Counted from the stretch's first letter, positions 8,603 through 17,201 are shown. The stretch: DNA of 64,000 nucleotides from JAIPAN01 sp040403555 (GCA_040403555.1 JBBAKN010000004.1:248001-312000); one strand, 5' to 3'. Made by a program: numbers and translations. The notes: a model not told the origin generated them from the sequence alone.

Positions 8603-9073
8603 TTAAAACGAGCGATTTTCAGCCACCCAATTTGTAATATAAAGTGCAATTTCTTGCGTGTTTGTGCCTGGAGCAAACAATTTACCTACGCCCATATCCT
8701 GTAGTTTTTCCGTATCGGCACTTGGTATAATTCCTCCACCGGTGAGTAGTACATCTGTTAGCCCTTTGGCCTCCATTAATGCTATAATTTTTGGAAAAAC
8801 GGTGAGGTGTGCTCCAGATAAAATGGAAACGCCAATGGCGTCAACGTCTTCCTGTAAAGCGGTATTTACCACCATTTCAGGTGTTTGGCGCAAACCGGTA
8901 TAAATTACTTCCATGCCTGCATCACGTAACGATGTGGCAATAATGCGGGCTCCTCTGTCGTGGCCATCTAAGCCTACTTTGGCAACTAATACACGTATTG
9001 GTCTTTTCAAGGTTTTTTGTTTTAAAGTGTAAAAATAGCAAGAAAATATCAATGCACTAGCAACTAGATACAT
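8603..9073 (-). CDS. Stand-alone cobalamin-binding subunit of methylmalonyl-CoA mutase type
   Basis: The core RVLVAKVGLDGHDRGARIIA carries the DxHxxG motif whose His is the lower ligand of adenosylcobalamin. It is followed by SILSGAHLTVFP and TGGGIIPSAD, as in the C-terminal domain of methylmalonyl-CoA mutase. No catalytic barrel is fused; the likely partner is the 515-residue barrel protein encoded at 44.5 kb. The ATG at 9073 would give a 156-residue protein with a hydrophobic, atypical 20-residue lead. A TTG at 9010 in an A-rich context starts right before KRPIRVLVAK, where homologues usually begin, so the start is uncertain. It heads an operon with the enoyl-CoA hydratase. Confidence 0.85.
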   Translation of the reverse strand: MYLVASALIFSCYFYTLKQKTLKRPIRVLVAKVGLDGHDRGARIIATSLRDAGMEVIYTGLRQTPEMVVNTALQEDVDAIGVSILSGAHLTVFPKIIALMEAKGLTDVLLTGGGIIPSADTEKLQDMGVGKLFAPGTNTQEIALYITNWVAENRSF

Positions 9074-9096
9074 GGTGCAATGCGGGGTAATTTTAT

Positions 9097-9104
9097 TATT
9101 TTTG
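9097..9104 (+). promoter_or_regulatory. Bacteroidota -7 promoter box for glnS
   Basis: TATTTTTG matches TAnnTTTG at all fixed positions. Predicted transcription start is near 9108, giving a leader of about 30 bases before the glnS ATG. No clear TTTG was found in the -33 region. Confidence 0.5.
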
Positions 9105-9137
9105 TTCCCCTATCTAAATTAAAACAAAAGATAAATT

Positions 9138-10799
9138 ATGAGTGAAGAGCGGTCTTTACATTTCTTGGAAGAAATTATTGAAGCAGATTTAAAAAACGGC
9201 ACACACGGCGGTCGGGTACTTACTCGTTTCCCACCAGAACCGAATGGCTATTTACACATTGGTCACGCCAAGTCTATTTGTTTAAATTTTGGCTTGGCTC
9301 AGCAATATGGTGGCAAAACCAATTTGCGTTTCGATGATACCAATCCCGCTACAGAAGAAACTGAATATGTAGAGAGCATTAAAAAAGATGTAAAGTGGTT
9401 AGGTTTTGATTGGGCTCAAGAATTATATACTTCCGATTATTTTGAGCAGCTGTATGCATTTGCCGTAACGCTTATTAACAAAGACTTGGCTTATGTAGAT
9501 GATAGCACAGCTGAAGAAATTGCAGCCGGTAAGGGAACTCCCACTGTTCCCGGCAGCCCTTCGGTATATCGCAGCCGTAGTATCGAAGAAAATCTTCAAT
9601 TATTTGAAGAAATGAAAGCCGGAAAATATCCCGATGGTGCTAAAGTATTACGTGCTAAAATAGATTTGTCTTCACCCAATATGCACCTTCGCGATCCATT
9701 GATGTACCGTATTAAACATGCTACCCATCACCGTACTGGAGATGCCTGGTGCATTTACCCGATGTATGATTTTGCCCACGGGCAAAGCGATGCTATCGAA
9801 GAAATTACCCATTCTATTTGTACTTTGGAGTTTATTCCGCACCGTGCCTTATACGATTGGTTTATTGAAAAATTAGAAATTTTTCCTGCCAAGCAATATG
9901 AATTCGCCCGATTGAATATCGATTATGCCGTAATGAGCAAACGCAAGTTGCTGCAGTTGGTAAACGAGAAGTTCGTAAACGGTTGGGATGACCCTCGGAT
10001 GCTTACCATTAGTGGTTTACGCCGTCGTGGATACACCCCTGTTAGTATCCGTAATTTTTGCGATAAAATTGGCGTGGCCAAGCGTGAAAATCTAATAGAA
10101 ATGAGTTTGTTGGAGTTTTGCATTCGCGAAGATTTAAACAAAACGGCGTGGCGACGGATGGCGGTGCTCGATCCCATTAAATTGGTAATTACCAATTATC
10201 CTGAAGGCCAAGCAGAACTCCTTTACGGAGAAAATAACCCTGAAGTAGAAGGTGGAGATGGAGAAAGAAGCATTCCGTTTAGTAAAGAATTGTGGATTGA
10301 GCGGGAAGACTTTAAAGAGGAAGCCGAGAAGAAATATTTCCGTTTGGCACCAGGCTTGAGCGTACGCTTAAAAAGTGCCTACATTGTAACCTGCACCGGC
10401 TTTAAAACGGATGATTCGGGCAAGGTGACCGAAGTGCATTGCGAATACATTCCCGAATCTAAATCGGGTAACGATACCAGTGGCTTGCATGTAAAAGGTA
10501 CCATTCATTGGGTAAGCGTAGCGCATGCTAAAACTGCCGAGGTGCGCTTATACGATCGCTTGTTTCAAGCAGAAGATCCATCGAACGAAGATGACGATTT
10601 TAAGGAATATATAAACCCAACTAGTTTGCAGATGCTTCCTAAAGCCTATATAGAATCCGACTTGGCTACAGCCGAATTAGGACGAGGATATCAATTTATT
10701 CGTAAAGGCTACTTTACCTTAGATATAGACACTACTGCTGAAAATTTAGTGTTTAACAGAACGGTTACCCTAAAAGATAATTGGACTAAGAAAGTCTGA
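9138..10799 (+). CDS. glnS: Glutaminyl-tRNA synthetase
   Basis: 553 residues, same size as E. coli GlnRS. It charges tRNA-Gln with glutamine. Class I signatures are visible: RFPPEPNGYLHIGHAKS with the HIGH motif at 40-43, and the KMSKS-equivalent VMSKRKL near 264. The DDTNP segment (RFDDTNPATEE) is characteristic of Gln/Glu-tRNA synthetases. The C-terminal half forms the two-barrel anticodon-binding region. Its presence suggests direct tRNA-Gln charging instead of the GatCAB route. The PaaI thioesterase gene follows 7 bases downstream. Confidence 0.97.
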   Translation: MSEERSLHFLEEIIEADLKNGTHGGRVLTRFPPEPNGYLHIGHAKSICLNFGLAQQYGGKTNLRFDDTNPATEETEYVESIKKDVKWLGFDWAQELYTSDYFEQLYAFAVTLINKDLAYVDDSTAEEIAAGKGTPTVPGSPSVYRSRSIEENLQLFEEMKAGKYPDGAKVLRAKIDLSSPNMHLRDPLMYRIKHATHHRTGDAWCIYPMYDFAHGQSDAIEEITHSICTLEFIPHRALYDWFIEKLEIFPAKQYEFARLNIDYAVMSKRKLLQLVNEKFVNGWDDPRMLTISGLRRRGYTPVSIRNFCDKIGVAKRENLIEMSLLEFCIREDLNKTAWRRMAVLDPIKLVITNYPEGQAELLYGENNPEVEGGDGERSIPFSKELWIEREDFKEEAEKKYFRLAPGLSVRLKSAYIVTCTGFKTDDSGKVTEVHCEYIPESKSGNDTSGLHVKGTIHWVSVAHAKTAEVRLYDRLFQAEDPSNEDDDFKEYINPTSLQMLPKAYIESDLATAELGRGYQFIRKGYFTLDIDTTAENLVFNRTVTLKDNWTKKV

Positions 10800-10806
10800 G
10801 CTAGTT

Positions 10807-11244
10807 ATGGAAAACAACCGCTTGGCTTGGTTGCAGGCACACATTGGTAAATCTACCAAGAATAGCCCTTCGCCTTTTGCACATTGGTTAGATGGTGTTT
10901 TGGAACAAGCTGATCTTGGTGTAGTAGCTGTTCGTTTTGCCGTTCGTCCTGATATGACCAATCCTTTTGGGATGTTGCATGGTGGTGTAATTTCCGGAAT
11001 GTTGGACGATGTAATAGGTACAGCGGTTGCCAGTCTAAATAAAGAACAAGCTTTTGTATCGCTCAACCTGGTAGTTGATTTTATTAATGCCGCCAAGGTA
11101 AGCGATGAAGTAGTAGCCAAGGCCACCGTCATTCGGAATGGAAGAACGGTAGTGTATGTGCAAGCAGAACTCATCCACCACTCTGATAAAATTTTAGCCA
11201 AAGCCACTAGTAATTTAGTAGCCGTACCTAGTAAAATTGGATAG
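10807..11244 (+). CDS. PaaI family hotdog-fold thioesterase
   Basis: 145 residues, typical single hotdog domain. It hydrolyses acyl- or aryl-CoA thioesters. The hallmark segment is NPFGMLHGGVISGMLDDVIGTA (split at about 52-72), where the HGG turn and the following acidic residue form the active site. SLNLVVDFINAAKVSDEVVAKATVIRNGRTV is the usual second half. Substrate is not predictable. It probably shares the glnS transcript because only 7 bases separate the genes. Confidence 0.85.
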   Translation: MENNRLAWLQAHIGKSTKNSPSPFAHWLDGVLEQADLGVVAVRFAVRPDMTNPFGMLHGGVISGMLDDVIGTAVASLNKEQAFVSLNLVVDFINAAKVSDEVVAKATVIRNGRTVVYVQAELIHHSDKILAKATSNLVAVPSKIG

Positions 11245-11349
11245 TTTTACTCATCAAATTTAGTTAATCAAGGTGCCGGTAGTTTTCTGCAAATTTTCCA
11301 AAATTGCGCTTTAGACCTGATTTTTTATACATACCTTTATATATCAATA

Positions 11350-11376
11350 TCTACGAATAGAAATGCTATTTGTAGA
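11350..11376. repeat. 11-bp inverted repeat / hairpin
   Basis: Left arm TCTACGAATAG, 5-base loop AAATG, right arm CTATTTGTAGA. The arms pair at 10 of 11 positions as DNA, and at all 11 in plus-strand RNA if one G-U pair is allowed. No T-run follows, so it does not look like a terminator. It could be a protein-binding dyad or the 5' stem of an RNA. Confidence 0.6.
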
Positions 11377-11412
11377 CATCAAAATATTGCATCAACTATT
11401 TTGGTGATTTTA

Positions 11413-11541
11413 AACTGCGACTTTTTTTAATAAACGAACAAAAAATGGATTTTAATGCATCACAATTGCGTGGGTGTAGTCTGTTGTTCGTGGGTAGTCG
11501 CAGTACCTATTTCACTCGGGCTACTTGCCCACGCATTTTTT
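11413..11541 (+). ncRNA. Candidate structured RNA ending in terminator-like hairpin
   Basis: GCGTGGG (11468-11474) pairs with CCCACGC (11528-11534). Inside it GTAGTC (11476-11481) pairs with GGCTAC (11519-11524, one G-U). An inner hairpin GGGTA (11492-11496) pairs with TACCT (11504-11508, one G-U). Its apical loop GTCGCAG (11497-11503) is the exact complement of CTGCGAC at 11415-11421, which could form a pseudoknot or an alternative fold. The outer stem is followed by ATTTTTTGTTTT. No family is recognised and no strong promoter is seen; expression is unproven. Confidence 0.3.
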
Positions 11542-11553
11542 GTTTTCAGGCGC

Positions 11554-12033
11554 TTATTTCCATTGCTTTTCTATGGATTTTTTCCAAAAGCTTGGGTGTA
11601 TAAAGTAGCTATATTTTACCTTTAATAGGATAGGCAAAGATTCGAAATTTTTAATCAATTTTCGGCAATTTTCATTTTTACATGCACAAGTCATTTCCCA
11701 ATAGGGGTCTAATTCTGTTGATGAGTAATCTAACAGCAATTCTGTATTTGCTGCCAATGGCGTTGCGGCAACTAGCTCTAAATATTGATTAATAAATACG
11801 TTGGGTTTGCAGGAATGGTTTACAAATAGCACGGGGCTTCCCTTAGGCGGAATAATCCATTCGTTGGGTCCAATGCCAATCCATTTGGATCCTTCTTTTG
11901 CAAATTTTGGGGTATAATCATGAAAAACATGATCGCCTTTTAGGCTAAAAATACACTCTTCATAGGCTAATGGTCGCTTACAAAATACACCCATACCCGA
12001 TATGGCAGAGGGTGCAGTATATAAAATGTTCAT
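11554..12033 (-). CDS. SET domain-containing protein
   Basis: 159 residues from the ATG at 12033; an upstream in-frame GTG would add 12 residues and is less likely. SET methyltransferase motifs are in order: the N-terminal SGMGVFCKRPLAYEE, the catalytic VLFVNHSCKPNVFI (NHSC cofactor-binding knot), and ELLLDYSSTE. A post-SET-like Cys cluster (CACKNENCRK) follows. Family members transfer methyl groups from S-adenosylmethionine to protein lysines; the bacterial target is unknown. It lies 66 bases downstream of pepT on the same strand. The last 30 residues are basic and outside the domain. Confidence 0.85.
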   Translation of the reverse strand: MNILYTAPSAISGMGVFCKRPLAYEECIFSLKGDHVFHDYTPKFAKEGSKWIGIGPNEWIIPPKGSPVLFVNHSCKPNVFINQYLELVAATPLAANTELLLDYSSTELDPYWEMTCACKNENCRKLIKNFESLPILLKVKYSYFIHPSFWKKSIEKQWK

Positions 12034-12099
12034 GGGCAGTTTGATTACATGCTTGATGTAAAACGACACACATTGGGAAAATATTTTATAGGCTAAAAA

Positions 12100-13353
12100 T
12101 TAAGTTTTTTCTTCCCACAATACAGCTAAATGCACCAAAGTTTTTACTGCTTTATTCATGTCTTGTACAGATATCCATTCCAATTTGCTATGAAAAGCAT
12201 GTTCGCCGGCAAAAATATTGGGGCAGGGTAAACCCATAAACGATAGCCGAGAACCATCGGTGCCCCCACGTATACTTTGTAATTTCGGAGTAATTCCTGC
12301 TCTGCGGATGGCTTCTAAGCCAAGTTCGGTTAATTTCGGGTACTGGTCCAATACCTGCTTCATGTTGCGGTATTGTTCTGTTGTTTTTAAGCTATAACTG
12401 GCATTTGGGTGTGCTTTTAAGATTTCTTCAGCTAATTTACGGAGATAATTGGCATGGGCTATCAAGCCTTCATCGGTAAAATCACGTAAAATAAACTCGA
12501 TACTGGCTTCTTCTACACTTCCTTTTATTGCTACCGGATGAATGAAGCCTTGTTTGCCTTCGGTACTTTCGGGGCTACATTCATTTTTGGGTAATGCAGC
12601 AATTAGTTCAGCAGTAATTTTAAGGGCACTTTCCATTTTTCCTTTGGCAAAGCCGGGGTGTGAACTAACGCCCGAAATATGCAATACGGCACCATCGGCT
12701 GAGAACGTTTCGTTTTCTAAAGATCCCAAAGTTTCCCCATCTACGGTGTAGGCCACTTCGGCACCTAATTTTTGAAGATCTGCTTTATTTACTCCTCTGC
12801 CAATTTCTTCATCGGGGGTAAATAGCAGCTTTATGGTTCCGTGTTTAATCGTCGGGTTATTTAATAGAAAATGGACACAATCTATAATTTCTGCTAGCCC
12901 TGCTTTATTATCGGCACCTAAAAGGGTATTGCCGCTAGCGGTAATAATATCGTTGCCAAACTGCTGGCTTAAATCTGGGTGTTCCGCTAAACGTAGCACT
13001 TGTTTGGGGTCATCGGGTAGCACTAAATCTTGCCCTTGGTAATTTTTATGGATAATGGGTTTAACGCCAGCCCCGCTACAATCCGGAGAGGTATCCATAT
13101 GCGAACAATAGCAAAGCACCGGCACTTGTTTGGTTGTATTGCTCGGGAGCGTAGCATATACATAGCCATGCTCATCTAAATGAGCGTCAATAATGCCCAT
13201 GGCTAGTAATTCTTCAACCAATACCTTCCCTAAATCTTTTTGTTTTTCTGTTGATGGGCAGGTGGGTGAGTAGGGGTCCGATTGCGTATCGATGGTTACG
13301 TAGCGTAAAAATCGAGTATGTGCTGTAAAAGAATAGGAGCTAAGTGCTTGCAT
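12100..13353 (-). CDS. pepT: Peptidase T (tripeptidase, M20B)
   Basis: 417 residues, standard for PepT (E. coli about 408). It removes the N-terminal residue from tripeptides in the cytoplasm. Metal ligands of the M20 family are visible: His85 and Asp87 in CYCSHMDTSPD, bridging Asp148 in LLGADNKAGL, catalytic Glu182 with Glu183 in PDEEIGRG, and later ligands in YTVDGE and AGEHAFHSKLEW. The T-family segment IRGGTDGSRLSFMGLPCPNIF is also present. There is no signal peptide. It is divergent from a secreted M1 peptidase across a 104-base spacer with two dyads. Confidence 0.95.
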   Translation of the reverse strand: MQALSSYSFTAHTRFLRYVTIDTQSDPYSPTCPSTEKQKDLGKVLVEELLAMGIIDAHLDEHGYVYATLPSNTTKQVPVLCYCSHMDTSPDCSGAGVKPIIHKNYQGQDLVLPDDPKQVLRLAEHPDLSQQFGNDIITASGNTLLGADNKAGLAEIIDCVHFLLNNPTIKHGTIKLLFTPDEEIGRGVNKADLQKLGAEVAYTVDGETLGSLENETFSADGAVLHISGVSSHPGFAKGKMESALKITAELIAALPKNECSPESTEGKQGFIHPVAIKGSVEEASIEFILRDFTDEGLIAHANYLRKLAEEILKAHPNASYSLKTTEQYRNMKQVLDQYPKLTELGLEAIRRAGITPKLQSIRGGTDGSRLSFMGLPCPNIFAGEHAFHSKLEWISVQDMNKAVKTLVHLAVLWEEKT

Positions 13354-13389
13354 GAAATACGTATAAATCGTTTTTAAATATACCCGCTT

Positions 13390-13446
13390 TCAACTTATTT
13401 TTAGTTGATTTCTTAATAAAGAATCTTATTTTTAAGATTCTTTATT
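13390..13446. repeat. Two adjacent T-loop dyads between pepT and the M1 peptidase
   Basis: First dyad: TCAACT (13390-13395) with AGTTGA (13403-13408). Second: AATAAAGAATCTTA (13415-13428) with its perfect 14-base complement (13433-13446) around TTTT. Both share the core CTTATTTTTA. The second ends 11 bases before the M1 peptidase ATG, so it would fold at the very 5' end of that mRNA or act as a DNA operator. No terminator T-run follows on the plus strand. Confidence 0.6.
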
Positions 13447-13457
13447 GGCTAAAGCTT

Positions 13458-15422
13458 ATGCGCTATCTTAGATTAATTTGTTATCTATTTATTATTTCAT
13501 TTCCTTCTTGCGCCTTTGCTCAAAACATCGAGGAGCTTAAAACCATTTCCCAACAAGAAGCTGCTGTTCATCAGCGGTTACAGCTGCAAAGTAGCCAAAT
13601 GGCTCAATTTACAACAGCAAGTGATGCTTTTGATGTAAAGTATTATCGGTGTGAATGGGATATAGACCCAGCTGTACGTTATATTTCGGGCAAAGTTACC
13701 GTGTATTATGTAGTTAAAACAGCCATAAATACCATCAACTTAGATTTGATGAGTACCATGTCAGTAACAGAGGTTAGGCAACGAACCAATGTGTTAACTA
13801 AACAACATCTCAATAATGTGCTTAGCATTAGTTTGCCTGCTAGTGCCCCTGTTGGCATACTCGATTCGCTAAGTATAAGCTATCAAGGAAGCCCAGGGCC
13901 CGATACGGGTTTTGGTGCTTTTAAAAATAATACTCATAATGGTGTTGCTGGCATGTGGACCTTAAGTGAACCCTACGGCAGTCGTGAGTGGTGGCCTTGT
14001 AAAAATGGCTTAGAGGATAAAGCTGACTCGGTTGATATTTTTGTTACCCACCCTTCTATTTATAAAGCATCATCTAACGGATTTTTAAAAAGTGAAACGG
14101 TATTGCCAGGCGGTAAAACACGTACGTATTGGAAACATCGCTACCCCATTGCATCGTATTTGGTATGCTTGGCAGTAACTAATTACAGTGTTTTTTCTGT
14201 GAATGTGCAATTGGGTAACAAGTACTTACCCATCCAAACTTTTGCTTACCCAGAGAGTTTAACTGCTTTTCAACAAGGGACTTTAAATACCCTTTTTGCT
14301 ATGGCATTGTATCATCAAAAATTTGGCGATTATCCTTTTATTAACGAAAAGTATGGGCACACCCAATTTGGTTGGGGTGGAGGAATGGAGCACCAAACCA
14401 ATTCGTTTATGATAAGCCTATCTGAAGGGTTGGTAGCCCACGAATTGGCTCATCAATGGTTTGGCGATAAAATTACGTGTGGCAGCTGGGAAGATATTTG
14501 GTTAAATGAAGGCTTTGCCACACATTTAGCAAGTTTTTATAACGAGAATAAATACGGCCAAATTAATTGGGATAGCATGATTATGAATCGTAAATCGGCG
14601 GTCGACTATATCACATCACTGCCAGATGGTTCAGTAAAGGTAAGCGATACCACCGATGTAGGCCGTATATTCAGTAACCGATTAACGTATCAAAAAGGAT
14701 CATATTTATTGTATATGTTGCGCTGGAAATTAAGTGATGAAGTGTTTTTTAAGGCCATCCAGCAATATCAAAAAGATCCGAAATTAGTATATGGTTATGC
14801 AAGAACGGCTGATTTAAAGCGAAACTTAGAGCAGGTTAGCGGTGTAGATTTAACCAAATTTTTTAAAGATTGGTATGAGGGACAGGGTTATCCTAGTTAT
14901 CAAGTGCAATGGACTCCAGTAGGGATTGACCACGTACGTATTAAACTAAATCAAACTACTTCGCATCCCTCAGTTGATTTTTTTGAATTACCCCTAGCAT
15001 TAAAATTTTCTAATGCAAGCCAAAGCAAAATCCTCGTGCTCGATAATAAAATAAATGGCGAAGTATTTATTAAACACTTAGGTTTTATCCCCACTAGCGT
15101 AGTGGTAGACCCAGAATATTGGCTCATAACCAAAAACAATACCACGCAAAAAGTGAGTGATAATCTCAACCCAGAGAACTTTGTAAAAGTTTTCCCGAAT
15201 CCTATTGGCGATCAATTTTCGGTGTATTTGCGTAATTTTTCGTCGTCAGAAACCATATTATCCATCTACACTATGCAGGGCAAACTAATTCAAAAAGAGC
15301 GCCCAGTTTTAGTAGAAAGGGCGGGTGTAGCAATTATTAATTCGCAGCAATGGCCACAAGGAACCTATATATTAAAAGTCAGTTCAGGTGGGGTAAAGCA
15401 AAGTTTTAAATTGGTAAAATAA
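13458..15422 (+). CDS. Secreted M1 family metallopeptidase with type IX sorting domain
   Basis: 654 residues. It has a signal peptide (cleavage near CAFA-QN) and an aminopeptidase-N-like N-terminal beta domain. The zinc site is HELAHQWFGDK (His328, His332) with the downstream Glu in WLNEGFATHLA (about 350). The substrate-binding GGMEH motif appears as GWGGGMEHQTN. The last about 80 residues form a type A Por secretion C-terminal domain (VFPNPIGDQFSVYL ... GTYILKVSSGG ... KLVK). It should be exported by type IX secretion and cleave N-terminal residues from peptides at the surface. A secreted M14 peptidase gene follows 46 bases later. Confidence 0.93.
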   Translation: MRYLRLICYLFIISFPSCAFAQNIEELKTISQQEAAVHQRLQLQSSQMAQFTTASDAFDVKYYRCEWDIDPAVRYISGKVTVYYVVKTAINTINLDLMSTMSVTEVRQRTNVLTKQHLNNVLSISLPASAPVGILDSLSISYQGSPGPDTGFGAFKNNTHNGVAGMWTLSEPYGSREWWPCKNGLEDKADSVDIFVTHPSIYKASSNGFLKSETVLPGGKTRTYWKHRYPIASYLVCLAVTNYSVFSVNVQLGNKYLPIQTFAYPESLTAFQQGTLNTLFAMALYHQKFGDYPFINEKYGHTQFGWGGGMEHQTNSFMISLSEGLVAHELAHQWFGDKITCGSWEDIWLNEGFATHLASFYNENKYGQINWDSMIMNRKSAVDYITSLPDGSVKVSDTTDVGRIFSNRLTYQKGSYLLYMLRWKLSDEVFFKAIQQYQKDPKLVYGYARTADLKRNLEQVSGVDLTKFFKDWYEGQGYPSYQVQWTPVGIDHVRIKLNQTTSHPSVDFFELPLALKFSNASQSKILVLDNKINGEVFIKHLGFIPTSVVVDPEYWLITKNNTTQKVSDNLNPENFVKVFPNPIGDQFSVYLRNFSSSETILSIYTMQGKLIQKERPVLVERAGVAIINSQQWPQGTYILKVSSGGVKQSFKLVK

Positions 15423-15468
15423 GCAAAACCTCGAATGGTGCTTTGCAAATTAAATCAGTAAAAAAATT

Positions 15469-17196
15469 ATGAAAAAACTAGTTATCGGTAGTGTAATCCT
15501 GTTAATTACCCATATATCTGGGTTTGCTCAGATAACGCCTTTTGAACAAAGTAGTACTAAAAACGTAAGCGCCACGCATGCCCAAGCCATTGCCTTTTAC
15601 CAAGTATTAGATGCGCAATTTGAAGAACTTAAACTACTTACCTGCGGTTTAACTGATAGCGGGAAGCCACTTCATTTAGCAGTGCTTTCAAAAAATAAAA
15701 TTTTCGATCCAGTGGCTTTGCGAAAGCAAAACAAACGCATTTTGTTAATTAACAACGGTATTCATCCCGGTGAACCCGAAGGTATTGATGCCACGATGAT
15801 GCTGGTGAGAGATTTATTGAAAAACCATTCGCTGCCCGCCGATGTGGTGATTTGTGTAATTCCTCTTTACAATATTGATGGAAGTTTAAATCGTTCATCT
15901 ACCTCCCGAGCAAACCAAAATGGTCCGGAGTCTTATGGCTTTCGAGGAAATGCTCAAAACTTAGATTTAAACAGAGATTTTATTAAAACCGATTCTAAAA
16001 ATTCGAAATCATTTCAAGAAATTTTTAACACCTGGCAGCCCGATATATTTTTTGATAATCATACCAGCAATGGTGCCGATTACCAATATGTAATGACGCT
16101 TATTGATACTCAGCAGGATAAATTAAGCCCCATCTTGGCCCGTTTTATGACGCAAAAACTTACACCCGAACTGTTTAAGCGCATGAAGGCTAGCGGATTT
16201 GAAATGACTCCTTATGTAGATCATGTGGGCGAAACACCCGACCTAGGCATACAATCATTTTTAGAGCCTCCCAGATTTAGTACTGGCTATGCAGCATTGC
16301 ATCAAACCATGGGCTACATGCCCGAAACTCATATGCTCAAACCTTTTGCCCAACGGGTGCAGGCTAGCTATCAATTAATGAAACATCTGGTGGAGTTTAC
16401 GCAAGAACATGCCACCGAAATTGGCAAAGTGAGGGCACACGCTTTGGCGCAAGCAGCTCAACAAAAGCAATTTGCATTAAACTGGAAACTTGATGAAAAA
16501 CGGGTAGACAGCTTACGTTTTAAAGGTTTTGAAGCTAGCTATAAACCCAGCGAAATTAGCGGTCAAAATAGATTGTATTACGACAGAACAAAACCTTACG
16601 AGAAAACCATTCCTTGGTTTAACCATTACGAAGCAACCTTAAGCGTGCAAGCACCCCACGCCTATATTATTCCGCAGGCTTGGCAAAAGGTAATTAGTTT
16701 GTTGCAGTTAAATGGGGTAAAACTAGAGCGCCTAAAGAAGGATAGTGTATATAGCCTAGAAATGTACACCATTGTAGATTATAAAACAGGGGCTAAGCCT
16801 TACGAAGGACATTACGTACACAGCCAAGTAACAGTGAAAGCACAAGAACAGGCGGTGCAATTTTATGCCGGCGATTATGTGGTTTGGGTGAATCAACCAC
16901 CAAACAGATATATTGTAGAAACCCTAGAACCTCAAGGTGTAGATTCATTTTTTGCATGGAACTTTTTTGATAGTATTTTAGGGCAAAAGGAATATTTTTC
17001 GGCTTACGTGTTTGAAGATACTGGCGCAGAAATTCTGAAAAAAAATCCTGAATTACGGAAACAATTAGAAGAAGCAAAAGCACAAAACGAAGCCCTGGCC
17101 AAAAGTGGCTCGGCACAGTTAGATTGGGTATACCGTCATTCAGATTATTTAGAAAAAACGGTTAATCGCTATCCGGTAGGAAGAATTTTAAATTAA
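15469..17196 (+). CDS. M14 family zinc carboxypeptidase
   Basis: 575 residues with a signal peptide (cleavage near GFA-QI). M14 ligands are visible: GIHPGEPEG (zinc His about 99 and Glu about 102), the substrate Arg in LDLNRDF, and zinc His about 198 in FDNHTSNGADY. A late Glu in MPETHMLKPF is the probable catalytic base. No type IX sorting domain is present, so I expect a periplasmic enzyme. It follows the M1 peptidase on the same strand, and together they would give an extracellular-to-periplasmic peptide-digesting pair. A rhomboid gene starts 5 bases after its stop. Confidence 0.9.
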   Translation: MKKLVIGSVILLITHISGFAQITPFEQSSTKNVSATHAQAIAFYQVLDAQFEELKLLTCGLTDSGKPLHLAVLSKNKIFDPVALRKQNKRILLINNGIHPGEPEGIDATMMLVRDLLKNHSLPADVVICVIPLYNIDGSLNRSSTSRANQNGPESYGFRGNAQNLDLNRDFIKTDSKNSKSFQEIFNTWQPDIFFDNHTSNGADYQYVMTLIDTQQDKLSPILARFMTQKLTPELFKRMKASGFEMTPYVDHVGETPDLGIQSFLEPPRFSTGYAALHQTMGYMPETHMLKPFAQRVQASYQLMKHLVEFTQEHATEIGKVRAHALAQAAQQKQFALNWKLDEKRVDSLRFKGFEASYKPSEISGQNRLYYDRTKPYEKTIPWFNHYEATLSVQAPHAYIIPQAWQKVISLLQLNGVKLERLKKDSVYSLEMYTIVDYKTGAKPYEGHYVHSQVTVKAQEQAVQFYAGDYVVWVNQPPNRYIVETLEPQGVDSFFAWNFFDSILGQKEYFSAYVFEDTGAEILKKNPELRKQLEEAKAQNEALAKSGSAQLDWVYRHSDYLEKTVNRYPVGRILN

Positions 17197-17201
17197 GTAT
17201 C

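Larger units (their letters stand above)
11245..11553. other. 309-base intergenic region with dyads and RNA-like folds
   Basis: This is the only long non-coding stretch in the window. It lies between the convergent thioesterase and SET-domain genes. It holds an 11-bp hairpin (11350-11376), an isolated CTGCGAC block (11415-11421), and a nested fold followed by a T-rich run (11468-11541). A 52-codon ATG frame (11445-11603) runs through the fold and into the antisense of the SET gene; it looks non-coding. No tRNA or known riboswitch was recognised. Confidence 0.5.

Noticed and set aside
10328..10350. Sigma-54 -24/-12-like sequence (TGGCAC...TTG)
   Set aside because: It is inside glnS, spacing and the GC pair do not fit, and no gene starts downstream.
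11445..11603. 52-codon ATG frame on the plus strand through the RNA-like fold
   Set aside because: It is Cys/Ser/Phe-rich without domain or helix pattern and runs into the antisense of the SET gene; the nested stems explain the sequence better.
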